From contig QWDQ01000006.1 in assembly GCA_003868215.1 (NCBI GenBank), forward strand, positions 663,767 through 727,766: 64,000 bases of DNA, written 5' to 3'. This stretch comes from Pseudophaeomoniella oleicola. Taxonomy: Eukaryota; Ascomycota; Eurotiomycetes; Phaeomoniellales; Phaeomoniellaceae. Both the position numbers and the translations under genes were made by a program. The notes beneath the pieces were generated by a model. The model ran no database searches. It was not told where the DNA came from and was given only the letters and a program-made list of their open reading frames with translations. Below, piece by piece: positions 45,398 through 56,498 of this stretch (position 1 is its first letter; each line of letters starts with the position of its first letter).

Positions 45398-47401
45398 CAG
45401 CGTGCGTATACTATTACAATGCAGTTGTAGTAAATGATTGTGCTGGTCTCTTACGGCAGAGTGGCCCTTGGTTTCGGGTCATTGACAGGCCGCTATGGGA
45501 AATCGATAATCTCTACGCAGTACGCTCTGCAAGAAGTGGTACACACATGAGCGCCGTAGCAGGGATGACTTGTGCTGTCGAACGCTACGTAGCGCACGGT
45601 CTCCCCAACCAAGGTGTAATATGTGTAGGCATGACCGGAATATAGGCTCACTATCTGTTGAAGATATAAATTAGATCGTATTGCCGGCAGCCATCCCCCA
45701 AGTGTTGTATGAGAAAGTTCACCACTCAGCGGGTGCTCTCGATAAGTAGTCAGACTTTGAAAATGGTAGGCGTACTGCTCAGGAATCTTTCAAGTTCAAC
45801 ATGGTTCTTCCTATTTTGGCTGGCTGATCCAATTGACCTTCGGAGCTACCACTTTTTGCTGCAGGCCGCCATCGCCTTGAAACGGACCGCACTTTGGGAC
45901 TGTCAATCGCGTGTTTTTCGGGTCGCTGGTAGCGTCTGCCAGGGATGTATCTCCGTACAGCTAGCTCATTCTCGTGAAGTTGACACTACGGCGTGAATAT
46001 CGATGCGCGTTGGTTAAGCGTCTCCTGGGAGTCTGAACTATCAGCATCACTTACGTAGTATGCAGGAATTGACGATCACAGTCTCGATCCTGTCAAAATC
46101 CATGACTACCTTAGCTGAGATAGTTACCTTGTACTGTAATGGTCTTGTTTTGCCCTAGCGTGTGATGACTCCTTCGAAAGTGACAGGTTCAAAAGCTGCA
46201 GCAGCGTGGACCCCATTCACGATCAGATAACTCCAAGGCTGCATCCCAGCTGCCTGGCTGTTGTCATGGCCGGGAAAAAAGTCGATTCCGCCCGTAGTCC
46301 TACGCTCTACCTATTTGAGCAAACGTCAGCACAGTAGTGACAGTCGATACATAGTACGTGCCGAGGTGCCTTAGGTAGGTGGCTGTCTAGGTCGGTACCT
46401 AGTCATCCCTAACTTACAGCTTGTTCGCAAAAGGGGACTCCACGAGACTTATTTTCCCTTGATCAGGTGATACCCAATTGCGTTGCATAATATGTAGAGA
46501 CGTCGCCCTAGAAATTACCGCAAAGGAAGTGAGGTCAGTGGTACGCTTTACTTCTGGCTCGCCGTGAAGCAGGTTGGGGATATGCAGCGGGAATTGTAAT
46601 TACTGGGCAGAAAGGTGCACCGCCATCGGTCTGATAAGGTATCGATCTAGTCGTCACAATGGAAGTGCAACCGATTGCACACTCCCCTGCCGATGTCAAG
46701 AGAACTCCAAGGGAGTCCATCATCGGTCGCTCTATGCATGACATCAAGGGTTTCAAGTATTGTTCTTGGAACCGACTGGTGCAGTAAGAACTGCCGCCAT
46801 CCAGAGCTGAAAAAAGATACATAGTTTGGCTGCAACGACTGGTAACTACTGCAGCAGCTACTCCATTCAAGGACCTAAATCCAGCTGCAAGCTGTACGTC
46901 TGACGTCTGCACCTTGTGCAAATTCTGATGCATCGCGCAACCCCGAAGGCTCACCTCTCAAGTCATTAATATGTGACCTGTCAAAGGTCGATCTATCGGT
47001 GCAACAGAAACCCCCGGTCACGAGGAATGGGAATGGCTACACAATTCACAGACTCTGCTATCATGCGTATGCACTTTTCAAACAAGGGTTGATCTCAAAA
47101 CAACCCTTCGCTGGCTATATGCGAATGTTAAAAGGTCAGATACAGCCAACAAACACTACAAGCATGCTCCTGTCGTGCACCTCTGCCAACGGATGATCAA
47201 CTGATCACCACAGGGAGATGCATCCTTTAGTTCCCTAGATTCACTCTGCATTGACGCTGCAAAGGGTCCTGCAATGTAAAAACTATCTCTCTATCAGACG
47301 GTACGTGGTCCTGCTGCAGGGTATCGGAGAAACCAGGTGCAAGCAACGAGGCAACTCAAACGGCAGTTACATTGTGGCGAATCTCAATGAAATGGCGGTT
47401 C

Positions 47402-48458
47402 TCATTCATTCACCCATTCGGCCTTTTTCTTCTCGGCGAATGCTTTCATGCCTGTTGATCAATATCAGTAGGGGTCAACGTCGCACATCTGCTTTACTGC
47501 CATACCTATCTTCTGATCTTTGCTTCCAAACAATGCATGGAACATCCGGCGTTCGAAATCCACGCCCTCCCCAAGGCTCAACTCTTGGCTTTTGTTGACA
47601 ACCTCCTTCGCTGCAACGGTTGCAACTCTGGAGTAGCTGGCAATCTTCTCCGCGGTCTTGATGGCCCCTTCCATGAGCTCATCCTTACTGTCGAATACCT
47701 TCGCAGCCAGCCCCCACTCTCCGGCTTCTTTTCCGCTGAAATTGTCGCCAGTTAGAATGAGTTCCATGGCTTTACTTTTTCCAATTGCCTTCGTAAGCCT
47801 CTGACTACCTCCGGCTCCAGGGACAACACCAAGCTTTATCTCGGGTTGTCCGAATGTCGCAGAAGAGGTACAATAAAGGATGTCGCACATCATCGCCAGC
47901 TCACACCCGCCTCCGAGAGCATAGCCGGACACTGCAGCGATTATCGGTTTCCGTAGGGTAGTGAGATATGACCATGGCGCAATGAAATTCTCGTTGTATG
48001 CATCAGCAAAGCTTTTGGGAGCCATTTCTTTGATGTCGGCACCAGCTGAGGTCCCTGGTCAGCCGGGTTGTAGCTTCCACCAGATGTCTACGTACCTGCA
48101 AATGCCTTCTCGCTGCCCGTGACAATGACGGCACCGATGTCCTTATCGTCTTCGTATTTCGTAAGTGCATCGTTCAGTTCCCGGAACAGAGGAGTAGCAA
48201 GCGCATTGAGAGCCTTAGGCCGATTGAGCGTGACTAAAGATGTAGTGTTAGCTTGGAGGAGAACAGTCGGCTGAACCGCAATTGGACTCTCATACTCAAG
48301 CCTACCCCAGGCTTTGGCCTCGAGACCAGTATAAGTTCATAAGAGGAGCTGAGGGTAGCAGATGCGGAGTAGCTACAACGCAGTCGCGGTAATGTTCTGG
48401 AAGCGTTTCCTGCGAATAATTTGGAGGGCGCCAGAACCAGCTGGCGTATCAATGTCAT
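47402..48458 (-). CDS. echA: Mitochondrial short-chain enoyl-CoA hydratase
   Basis: Four exons: 48458-48296, 48233-48096, 48045-47506 and 47451-47402, 296 residues. The first 30 residues (basic, hydroxylated, no acid) form a mitochondrial presequence. Crotonase-family signatures are complete: TLNRPKALNAL, AFAAGADIKEM (oxyanion loop), ALGGGCELAMMCD (first catalytic Glu) and FGQPEIKLGVVPGAGG (second catalytic Glu). The last exon restores the usual MKAFAEKKKAEW tail. There is no peroxisomal C-terminal tripeptide. The enzyme hydrates 2-trans-enoyl-CoA in beta-oxidation. If intron 3 (54 nt, 47452-47505) is retained, the frame runs into a different short tail ending CDVDPY, so C-terminal calls without splicing would be wrong. 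Confidence 0.95.
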
Positions 48459-49179
48459 CTTGTCACATATATACAGAAAGTTGAGATGGGTAGAAGAACC
48501 ATGGCATTACCTCATCAGATGTACTACAATGTTAATCTGAGGAGCTCGGCCTGGGGTACGGTGCTTATCCTCGGCTCGTCTCACCTGCCTCATTCCGGTC
48601 AACTTGCAATATGTTTGTGTGCTGTCAAGTAATCTGAAGATATCGTGGACTTGCATCTTGAGAGAGATCATTATCATTGAAAATACACTTTCAGCCTTGA
48701 GCGATAGCTGAGTTACGAGAGTGTGCTGATAATTACATCCTCTCTACATAATGTATCAATGGAAGAGAGTCACATGAAAGGATACCGTACTGTATATGCC
48801 AAGCCTTGGGTATCTTTTGGGTGCGGCTGATTGTTATTATGATTATCTTCGAACTCAGCCCAGGGTCCTCGTCAACTAAAACTAAACTAAGCTAAGCTAA
48901 GCTACAAGGAAAGCCAACGTGTCGAGATCAATTAAATCTATTCCACTCCGATCTGTCAATAACCACCCGCCCCCAGTGTTCCTAAGATCCGATATCAACA
49001 CCACAACCCCAGATTATACCGCTCTGCGACGACTGACTTAATCCTTATACATGGCATAGACTCTTGTACAGCTGTCTACATTACAATCTCTTGCAGCCTG
49101 AACGTTGGTTGGAACACTCATTTTTCGTCCGTCGCGCAACAAGAAATAACCAGTCCTCAACCTCTCTCTTATCTCAGCC
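48459..49179. promoter_or_regulatory. Divergent intergenic region, echA / RER1
   Basis: About 720 bp between divergent starts. Bases 48885-48905 contain taagctaagctaagct tandem units. The fatty-acid response element core CCTCGG (rc CCGAGG) occurs in the nearby stretch cctcggctcgtc at 48569-48580, which could matter for a beta-oxidation gene, but one copy is weak evidence. Confidence 0.4.
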
Positions 49180-49994
49180 ATGGACTCAGCCGAGCCAGAG
49201 AATACCCCCTTTGATGCCGTGAGCGCGCACACTTCGCGATGGATGAGGGTATGTTTTTCCACATTCCCGGTTCTGTGCAGCTTTCTTGTGATTCTTGCGC
49301 CTTGAATCCCCTCCTTTCCCCGAAACTCTGATCCTTCCAGCCATGATCATGCAAGCTAACTTCCTTTTGTCCTTCTCGTTGGCAGCAATACCAATTCTAT
49401 CTTGACCAGTCTACGCCCTACGTGGCCCCTCGTTGGATCGGCACCGGCGTTCTTTTCTTCGTCTTCTTCCTGCGCATAGTCTTCGCGCAAGGCTGGTACA
49501 TAATCGCCTATTGTTTGGGCATCTATCTCCTGAACCTGTTCCTCGCTTTCCTGCAACCGAAATTTGACCCGTCCCTGACCCAGGACGAGGGTCTCGAAGA
49601 CGGCGAATCCTCGCTGCCAACGCGAGAGAGTACAAAAGACGATGGAGAATTTCGTCCCTTTATTAGGAGATTGCCCGAGTTCAAGTTCTGGCACTCGGCG
49701 ACTCGGGCCGTTTTGATCGGATTCCTATGTAGTTGGTTCGAGATATTCAACCTGCCAGTGTTTTGGCCCGTGTTGGTTGTTTACTGGTTGATCCTGTTCA
49801 GCTTGACGAGTAAGTCTTTCTCACACCCAATATTCTACCTATGCGCCCCGATTGCCTATGGCATACATTACTTTTGAATCAAGAAACCCTGTACTAATTT
49901 CACAACTACAGTGCGTCGCCAAATCCAGCACATGATCAAATACCGCTACGTCCCCTTCACCTTCGGCAAAGCCAGATATGGCAGCAGAAACTAG
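49180..49994 (+). CDS. RER1: ER-retrieval receptor Rer1
   Basis: Three exons, 49180-49248, 49386-49809 and 49912-49994, 191 residues. After a short acidic N-terminus comes QYQFYLDQSTPYVAPRW, then four hydrophobic helices (GVLFFVFFLRIVFA, WYIIAYCLGIYLLNLFLAFL, ATRAVLIGFLCSWF with FEIFNLPVFW, and VLVVYWLILFSL). The typical cytosolic motif QPKFDPSL and an acidic loop separate helices 2 and 3. The tail RRQIQHMIKYRYVPFTFGK is the family's conserved COPI-interacting end. Rer1 returns escaped ER membrane proteins from the cis-Golgi. The ATG codon of the last block is split by intron 2. Confidence 0.95.
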
Positions 49995-51010
49995 ATCTTC
50001 TGCGCCTCGTGACGCGAAACAAGTCGCCAATCAGAGGGGCTATTACGGTTCTCAAAGCGGACCATACCGAAGATCTAAATCCACCGCAAATCAAAAGGGA
50101 TCATCCAGCAACTCTCGCGAACTTCTACTAAAACACCCGAGAATCAAACCTACATCTCACTCACCCACCAACCGACCGACTAAGCAACCGACCAGAAAAC
50201 GAAACCCGTACGAAGACGTTGCGCATGTTTCAATAATGACAATTACCATCCATACCTAGAGAACGAGGACAAACGCAAAAAAAGAAGAAAATCAGAAAAA
50301 TAAATCAAAAGTACTGCAAGAAAATGGGGGTCACCCGGATCTGCTTGTCTGCCTGCCTGCCTGCATACATGACTAATATACCATATCTCACACAGCTCAC
50401 CTGAGGTGAGGCCTGGTATAGATATACAAGGCAGTCAGTCCGGGTTTTGACCTCCCTATCCAACCCAGATCAAGTTATGTACTTAAGTCGAACTCCCTTC
50501 GGAACCTGGCAATACGTACGTCCGTGATGTTGTATCCAAGGATGCATTTTCGTCTTGCAGGGCGTGCAGGAAAGGAATCCAGCAGACCGAGGAGCGTTTC
50601 AGGGACGGGACGTCTTACGGACCAACCACGGGGCCGGACATGTCATACCTACCTAATATTTCGTCTACGGTGGATGAAATACTACCTACTTACTACTACA
50701 ACAAACACTTTGTATTATTGCTTATATGCCTTGTATCAAAGAACAGAACCTTGGGGTACCTACCTGATGGAAAGGCGAGAGAGCTATGGACCAATCTCGA
50801 GCGGAACCATCTGAATTGTTGTTTGGCCCGAGGCATTGACACGATAGACAACCAACCTTCTTATATAATACGATTCAATTTTCTTCATCTTCATACAGTA
50901 ATTACTTCTCCTAACCCTACATTTATTGCTTGCATTGCATTCCACATCAAGAAATACCGTCAAGCTGCAAGAAACCTAGGTGTGCATAGCGTCCCAGGTA
51001 GACTACCACC
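49995..51010. other. Convergent spacer
   Basis: About 1 kb between the 3' ends of RER1 and the next minus-strand gene. It has a tgcc tandem (near 50348-50365) and tacctacc motifs. No supported coding sequence. Confidence 0.45.
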
Positions 51011-52293
51011 TTAACCCTCATTCTCATCCTTTCGCCTAACAACAACCTCTGCCGGAAACGCATCCATAAGCTCTTGCATGCTGTCCTTCTTTTTCTTGTG
51101 ATGGTGCAACGGTGCATGTGAAAGAAACTTGGATACAAGACCCCCTCCTCTGCCATGATCCCCGCTGGCGGCCCGCCTAGTAGGAGATATCTCCAGCTGG
51201 TCAATGACCCTACGCAGTTTCTCGGCGGCGGCATGAGATATTTTCCCTTGGTCACCTGGATCACTCTCTTTCTTGTGCTGAAAGGCATGATGGTCTGCTT
51301 TGATTTCAGAGCTTCTGGTCCGATTGTGTACAGCCTCTAGGGGAATTCTAGCTTCGGTTGGGTTACTTGCGCCTTGCGAAACAGGAGACGTCTTTCGAGC
51401 GTGGCTCTGTACACGAGCTCTTTGGACCCATTTATCCTTCAGCGCATCAGGTGCTGCATGCGCACCCATGTCCAAGATTGACATATGAACGGCAAGACGG
51501 ACACCACGGCGGGAGAAGCTTCTACCAGGTGAGGTTTTCGGGGGCTTCGGGCTTTTGGCGATCTTCACAGGCGAAAGGGCGTCCGGCAATGGAGCGAACT
51601 CGGGGATCTCTGACAAACCGCTGCTATTGCGCCTATGGTGGTAGGTGTCCACAGAGGAACGCGCCTTTTGGTAATCCGCATCCATTTGATGGAGCTTCTC
51701 AATCGCATTCTGATTGTTGAGGAATACGCTATCCAGAATGGTATGCTCTTCTCTGAGGGTGTGCACATCTGAACCAAAAAGCTTTGGGTTTGAACTGCTA
51801 TTCGTTAGATCTAAATATGCCGAAGCTTTTGTCGCGTAACAACGCCTTGAATTGCATTGACATACTGCTCCGACTTATATTCACACCCATGCTGCAACAC
51901 TGTCTTCATTACAGCCAATGTTGTTCGCAGTGTTTCCAAATGCTTCTTTAGGTATTGGACCTTTCCTCTCCTGAGAAATCTTGTGACGGTGCTTGTATGG
52001 ATGCCATCCTGCTTTCCGAGCTCACCAGCGACATCTGATATTTCTTCAAACACTAGCTTCAGCTCCTTGACGATCTCTTCGAGATCCTGTTTGAAAGCTT
52101 CGGTGTACCGGTCCGGATCAAAGGTCATGGCCTCATAGAGACGCCACAGCACTGTTGACAAAGCCGAAATCTCGTTCGCTACTCCGTCAATATCTGCTGC
52201 AGTTGACCTGACGGTCTCATCGACGGCGTAGAGTTGTGCAGATAGATTAGCAGCTTGGCTGGCAAGATCGAATACCGTGTGAGTCAAAGCCAT
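51011..52293 (-). CDS. Fungal hypothetical protein, helical N-terminal domain
   Basis: Two exons, 52293-51866 and 51794-51011, 403 residues. The N-terminal 140 residues are an alpha-helical block (FDLASQAANLSAQLYAVDE; ISALSTVLWRLYEAM; DLEEIVKELKLVFEEI; VQYLKKHLETLRTTLAVMKTVL). This is the look of the 'fungal N-terminal domain of unknown function' that often precedes NACHT or kinase-like parts in fungal proteins. Here it is followed by a polar, Ser/His/Lys-rich region with no enzyme domain, ending in a basic HHHKKKKD patch. The 3' splice site is a tandem AGCAG acceptor, so two proteins differing by one residue are possible. I do not know the function. Confidence 0.65.
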
Positions 52294-52545
52294 ATTGGAG
52301 ATTGAACTCCTCGGTAGTGGTTGGAATCACTTGAGAGATACGACAGTCGAAGAGAAGACGAAGATGACGGCTGGCACTTCGATTTCTTCGGCGGGTCATG
52401 TAAATCACGTTGGGGGAAGGTACGGTCCAGCAGACCATTCCCAGTGTAGGACCTTGAATCTTTCAGTTGAATCACAATATAGCGCGCATGATCAGAAGAC
52501 AGTTATTGTTACTTCTCGAGACATGGTCCACATCGCCAGTTGCCG

Positions 52546-55500
52546 TCAAGACTCAGGCTCATCCTTGATAACAATAATTTCATCATCCGTCTTCTCCCTT
52601 TTCACCCATTGTCCATTTTCATAGGCACACTCTTCAACTAGTCTCCCGTTCCTGCCTGTAACTTCGGTGGCGTATACAACGGTCTCAATCCCTGCTGGAA
52701 CGGCTTCATCTTCTGGGCCCCAAGGTAAGGCATCCACATCGATGTCAATGCCAAGTAAGCTTTTCAATATGACCTCAGCTCCGGCTTTGCTCATAACGAC
52801 GTTTCTCTCTTTACATCGCTCATCGCAGATGCATTCAACGCAGCCTTCTATGCAGTGGCAAGCACCTACTCGCTCGACCGCACGTTGTAATAGAAGGTCA
52901 ATGAACTCGAATGCTTTTGCTGCAATGCCCGATCCGCCGGAGCCACCCTTCGCATCGTAAAATGTCAGCCTGGCTGGTCGCTTCCTTTGTGACTCTTTCT
53001 TTGCAAACTCCTTGATTGCATTTTTACACTCTGTGCGAACGTCGCCAGGCATACTAATCACATATGTTGGCATAAGTGAAAGTATTGCATGTTCAGCTGC
53101 ATGTATAGCAGCAGCGAGATTGAGTCTCCGTGCGTTCAGTATGTCAACAGCATCTCTCGGCACATCGAGCCACATGCCACGGGAATATATATCAAGTGGA
53201 GGATTGTCAACGGCCACTGCATCAAGAATCCGCCGGTTCTTGTCCATTTTGAAAAATCCAAAAACAACAATATGAACCTTAATCATTCCGAAATATGCTT
53301 TGCTTTTAGAATCAGAGGAGACTCTTCGTACCATCTCCGTTTCAATCGGGTCGACATCTGTATAGTCGCGCTGCTGGGTGGTCCAATCGATATGGACTAG
53401 CATGACTTTGGCAATCTTGGTGTCGGGATTAAAATCTTTAACGAGGTAGGTTCTACCCTGATGAAGGAAAATGCCACCCTCATAGATCGTGAAGAATGCA
53501 CGTGAGGGTTCAACTTCCTCCAAGACGACGTTGCGACCGTGTGTGATGTCGACCACAGCGAAGTGGCCGTCTTCGGTGTCCCTGATGGCAACGCATTTTG
53601 AAGGATGAGGTCTGAAACGCTCGTGCGTGTGATAGAAGCCAAGATCGTCTTTAATCAGACGTTTCTCGGCGACCTCTGGTAATTGCTTCCCGAAGTAGAT
53701 CTTGTCCTCATCTGGTCGAATGGGCATTTCAAAGGCGGCACATTGGACGTGCCCTTCGACCACGAGCTCGCTTGTCAAATCTACCTGGAGCTCGCAGTTA
53801 GGCTTCGTGAATATCTCGTCCGGGTTCTGCATGTAGTGTTGATCAGTAGCGAAACAGTCTCCAATTAACACCGACAGAGAATCTTTATTCCTTCTTCCAG
53901 CTCTCCCACTCTGCTGGCGAAGATTTGCAATGGTGTACGGGAACCCCATAGTGACTACCGCATCGAGGGAGCCGATATCCACGCCCAGTTCAAGTGCTGT
54001 CGTAGCGATGATGCCCATTAGGCGGCCACCGAACATGTCTTGCTCAATCCGGCGCCTGTCCTGTGCTGAGTATCCTCCACGATAGCCCATGACAAGTGCA
54101 CTGCACTCTGGTCGCTCCAAACTGTTAAATTCTGTTCTTACAGCTCCAAGCAGGATCTCGCACTGTTTTCGTACCCTGCAGAATGCAATGACCCTTACGC
54201 CTCGTAGGATCAGCTGGCAGACCAGACGGGCAGTCTCCGCGAACGCATCACCTCGTCCAGAAGAAGGGTCGCCAGGATCCTTATAGGGCGTATTCCAACA
54301 CAAAAATTCTTTTCTCCCAGACGGGGATCCATCAAAATCCGTAAGTCGAACCTTGTCTACACCAAATATGGTCTTCATATGCTCTTTCGGGTTGGCAACA
54401 GTGGCAGAGCAGGAAATGAACTTGACTCGACGATTACCTACAGCCGCACATATCCTGCGCAACCTTCGCATGATGAATGCCACGTGTGCGCCAAACAGAC
54501 TGTTATAGACATGGAGTTCATCAACAACAACGAATTTCAGGTTCTTCAAGAAGGTTCTCCAGTTGTCCTCCTGAGGAAGGATAGTGAGATGCAGCATGTC
54601 AGGGTTGGTGAAGATAATTCTTGCCTCGTCACGAATAAGATTGCGATCTTGCATAGGTGTATCACCATCGAATGTCTCCGCAAGGACATTTTCGAAGCCT
54701 GGCATGAACTTGAGCATTTCGATCATGCTTCTTTTCTGGTCCTGTGCCAGTGCTTTAGTCGGAAAGATGTACATGCCGCGGCTCTCAGGCTCACGTTCTA
54801 ATTCGTGGAGCATGGGTATTTGATATATCAGAGACTTTCCGGAACTTGTCGATGTAGAAACAATGATATGGTGGCCATCGTACAAATTGTTGATGGCTTC
54901 CGCCTGATGTGCGTAGAACTGAGTAATACCACGCGTATTGTAAAGAGCGTTGACAAGATCTTGGGAGAGCTGGAACTTCAGGTCGCCGTATACCGCAGTC
55001 TGAGGTTCAAAGACACGATGACCATCGGGTACAATCTGCTCCGTATACCAGTCCATCTCTGTAATTTCTTTGATGATATCCGAGATGCTTTCTCTTTCTT
55101 TAGGTATGGTCTTTGGCGGTCCCTTAGCAGGAGTTGTCAAGTCGTCAGTGGTGGTCTCAGATGGCACCGGAAGGTGATTGTCTTTCTCTGATGACAACTT
55201 CAGAATTGGGTCAATCGCTTCCTCCGCGCAGAGATTCAAGAATGCATTCACAGCTGATTGGAACTTGGTATTCCTCTTCTCGATGAGCTTGAGCATCTGC
55301 TTTTGGCTGTAAACGGGCATTTTCAGTTCCTCGTCCCGAAGCTTCCTTGTCGCTTTGGTCGGTTGGCCTGTCTTCTTGTCTTGCACTTGACGTTTGAGAT
55401 CACCATCGATATACTCGAAGAGTAACACCTCCTTAGGATGACCATCACTTTCAGCTTTCATTCCATTTTCGTCGAGACTCAAAGACCGAAAATGGTCTGC

Positions 55501-56010
55501 TTTGCCTCCCTTGACACCGTCTTCTTCGCCCATGACAGTGACTTGCAGCATCTCCTCGTCAACATACGCAAAATTTATTGATCCAGGAATTAGCGCTTTG
55601 ATTCGAGCAACATCTTCTATTAGTAACGGGCGTTTTATGTGAGCTTCAACAGAAGCCTTCAACGTGTCAAGGGTTGTCGCTATGTGTTTTCGGGTACAAC
55701 AGAAAGTATAAACCAAGTTCAAGGCTCGATGGACTTGGGCGAGACGATTCAGGTCCTCCGGCCAGGGAAGGCTGGTCTCGACAAGCTGCGAAGACTTTCT
55801 ACGAAGCAATGGGGTGTCTCCGGCCACGTTCTTTGTACGGCGAGGCTTCTTTCCCCCATCTGTAGTCTTCGTTGGTATAGTCGTTGTCGTGATCTCTTCA
55901 CCTTCAGTGACGTTGCCCTCGGTGGCAACGAGATCCTGTTCATGGGCCTTCCTTTTTCGTGGCTTGGGGACCAGTCTATTTGAGACGGTTGCAGCTTGGA
56001 GCTTTGCCAT
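52546..56010 (-). CDS. HRQ1: Hrq1/RecQ4-type ATP-dependent DNA helicase
   Basis: A single-exon ORF of 1154 residues from the ATG at 56010. It is a superfamily 2 helicase. The Walker A segment STSTSSGKSLIYQIP lies near residue 390, the Walker B/DEAH-like box VVVDELHVY near 498, motif III SCSATVANP, and the C-terminal RecA lobe GYRGGYSAQDRRRIEQ with ATTALELGVDIGSLD and QQSGRAGRR near 702. A family-specific C-terminal zinc module with CHCIEGCVECICDERC lies near 1053 (DUF1998/MZB type). This combination separates Hrq1 from ordinary RecQ proteins. Hrq1 is a 3'-5' helicase implicated in interstrand crosslink repair and telomere maintenance. The RBR gene follows upstream on the same strand. Confidence 0.94.
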   Translation of the reverse strand: MAKLQAATVSNRLVPKPRKRKAHEQDLVATEGNVTEGEEITTTTIPTKTTDGGKKPRRTKNVAGDTPLLRRKSSQLVETSLPWPEDLNRLAQVHRALNLVYTFCCTRKHIATTLDTLKASVEAHIKRPLLIEDVARIKALIPGSINFAYVDEEMLQVTVMGEEDGVKGGKADHFRSLSLDENGMKAESDGHPKEVLLFEYIDGDLKRQVQDKKTGQPTKATRKLRDEELKMPVYSQKQMLKLIEKRNTKFQSAVNAFLNLCAEEAIDPILKLSSEKDNHLPVPSETTTDDLTTPAKGPPKTIPKERESISDIIKEITEMDWYTEQIVPDGHRVFEPQTAVYGDLKFQLSQDLVNALYNTRGITQFYAHQAEAINNLYDGHHIIVSTSTSSGKSLIYQIPMLHELEREPESRGMYIFPTKALAQDQKRSMIEMLKFMPGFENVLAETFDGDTPMQDRNLIRDEARIIFTNPDMLHLTILPQEDNWRTFLKNLKFVVVDELHVYNSLFGAHVAFIMRRLRRICAAVGNRRVKFISCSATVANPKEHMKTIFGVDKVRLTDFDGSPSGRKEFLCWNTPYKDPGDPSSGRGDAFAETARLVCQLILRGVRVIAFCRVRKQCEILLGAVRTEFNSLERPECSALVMGYRGGYSAQDRRRIEQDMFGGRLMGIIATTALELGVDIGSLDAVVTMGFPYTIANLRQQSGRAGRRNKDSLSVLIGDCFATDQHYMQNPDEIFTKPNCELQVDLTSELVVEGHVQCAAFEMPIRPDEDKIYFGKQLPEVAEKRLIKDDLGFYHTHERFRPHPSKCVAIRDTEDGHFAVVDITHGRNVVLEEVEPSRAFFTIYEGGIFLHQGRTYLVKDFNPDTKIAKVMLVHIDWTTQQRDYTDVDPIETEMVRRVSSDSKSKAYFGMIKVHIVVFGFFKMDKNRRILDAVAVDNPPLDIYSRGMWLDVPRDAVDILNARRLNLAAAIHAAEHAILSLMPTYVISMPGDVRTECKNAIKEFAKKESQRKRPARLTFYDAKGGSGGSGIAAKAFEFIDLLLQRAVERVGACHCIEGCVECICDERCKERNVVMSKAGAEVILKSLLGIDIDVDALPWGPEDEAVPAGIETVVYATEVTGRNGRLVEECAYENGQWVKREKTDDEIIVIKDEPES

Positions 56011-56498
56011 CGCTGAACTACATGGCCAGAGTATATGGAAAGCCCACAGACACTTGGCTCATAGATTGACGCAGATTGAATAGTTTCATGAACAATACCT
56101 AATGTTCGAGGGCAATTTATGGAGACGCGTTATCACGTGATCGCGTCAATGTCAAAAGGGTCGAAGTATCAAAGGCAAAACGATCCATTACAGTGTTGAA
56201 TAACTACCACTGAAGCTATCATGTAGATTGTTCCACCTCGCGGGACGCCTCTCCCATGATACAAGGCTGCCACTGGCCGACAATTCGCAATAGATGAGAT
56301 TCTGCATCATTCCACCAACATAAACGCCACTGAACTTCCTAAACTCCCTGAAACCAAACTGCAGCGCCGAGACTCGGCATATCCTCAAAACTCCTGAATC
56401 ATTTCCTCGAATGTTAGGGGTATCCGCACTGTGAACGATGCCAAACGCCTTTTGACTTCTGGGGCAACGCCCAGAATGCTTCCTCACTAGTGTTGCCT
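56011..56498. other. Spacer between HRQ1 and the RBR gene
   Basis: About 490 bp carrying the RBR 3' end and HRQ1 promoter. Nothing coding is supported. Confidence 0.4.

Larger units (their letters stand above)
40775..47401. other. 6.6 kb gene desert upstream of the Zn2Cys6 gene
   Basis: No ORF here is convincing; open frames are short, lack family features and often overlap on both strands. The region lies between the 5' end of the Zn2Cys6 factor and the 3' end of the hydratase gene, so it is formally the factor's upstream region. It contains an 18-nt A run near 41264, a 12-bp tandem repeat at 42072-42131, a cluster of perfect ACTACGTAGT palindromes (42.40-44.54 kb), a CGCTACGTAGCG palindrome (45593-45604), a gatttagt tandem (45371-45397), and scattered taggtaggta motifs. 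It could hold a long promoter, long non-coding RNA, or decayed mobile DNA. Confidence 0.55.

Noticed and set aside
45709-45996. 95-residue plus-strand frame in the desert
   Set aside because: There is a short hydrophobic patch only, with no neighbours or exons to extend it.
46535-46954. 139-residue minus-strand open frame in the gene desert
   Set aside because: It begins with GTG, the first ATG is internal, and it has no recognisable domain, splice partner or hydrophobic pattern. It was kept as non-coding.
40775-47401. Decayed transposon
   Set aside because: I found no reverse transcriptase, transposase or long terminal repeats, and no marked C-to-T skew typical of RIP. The palindromes alone do not prove a mobile element.
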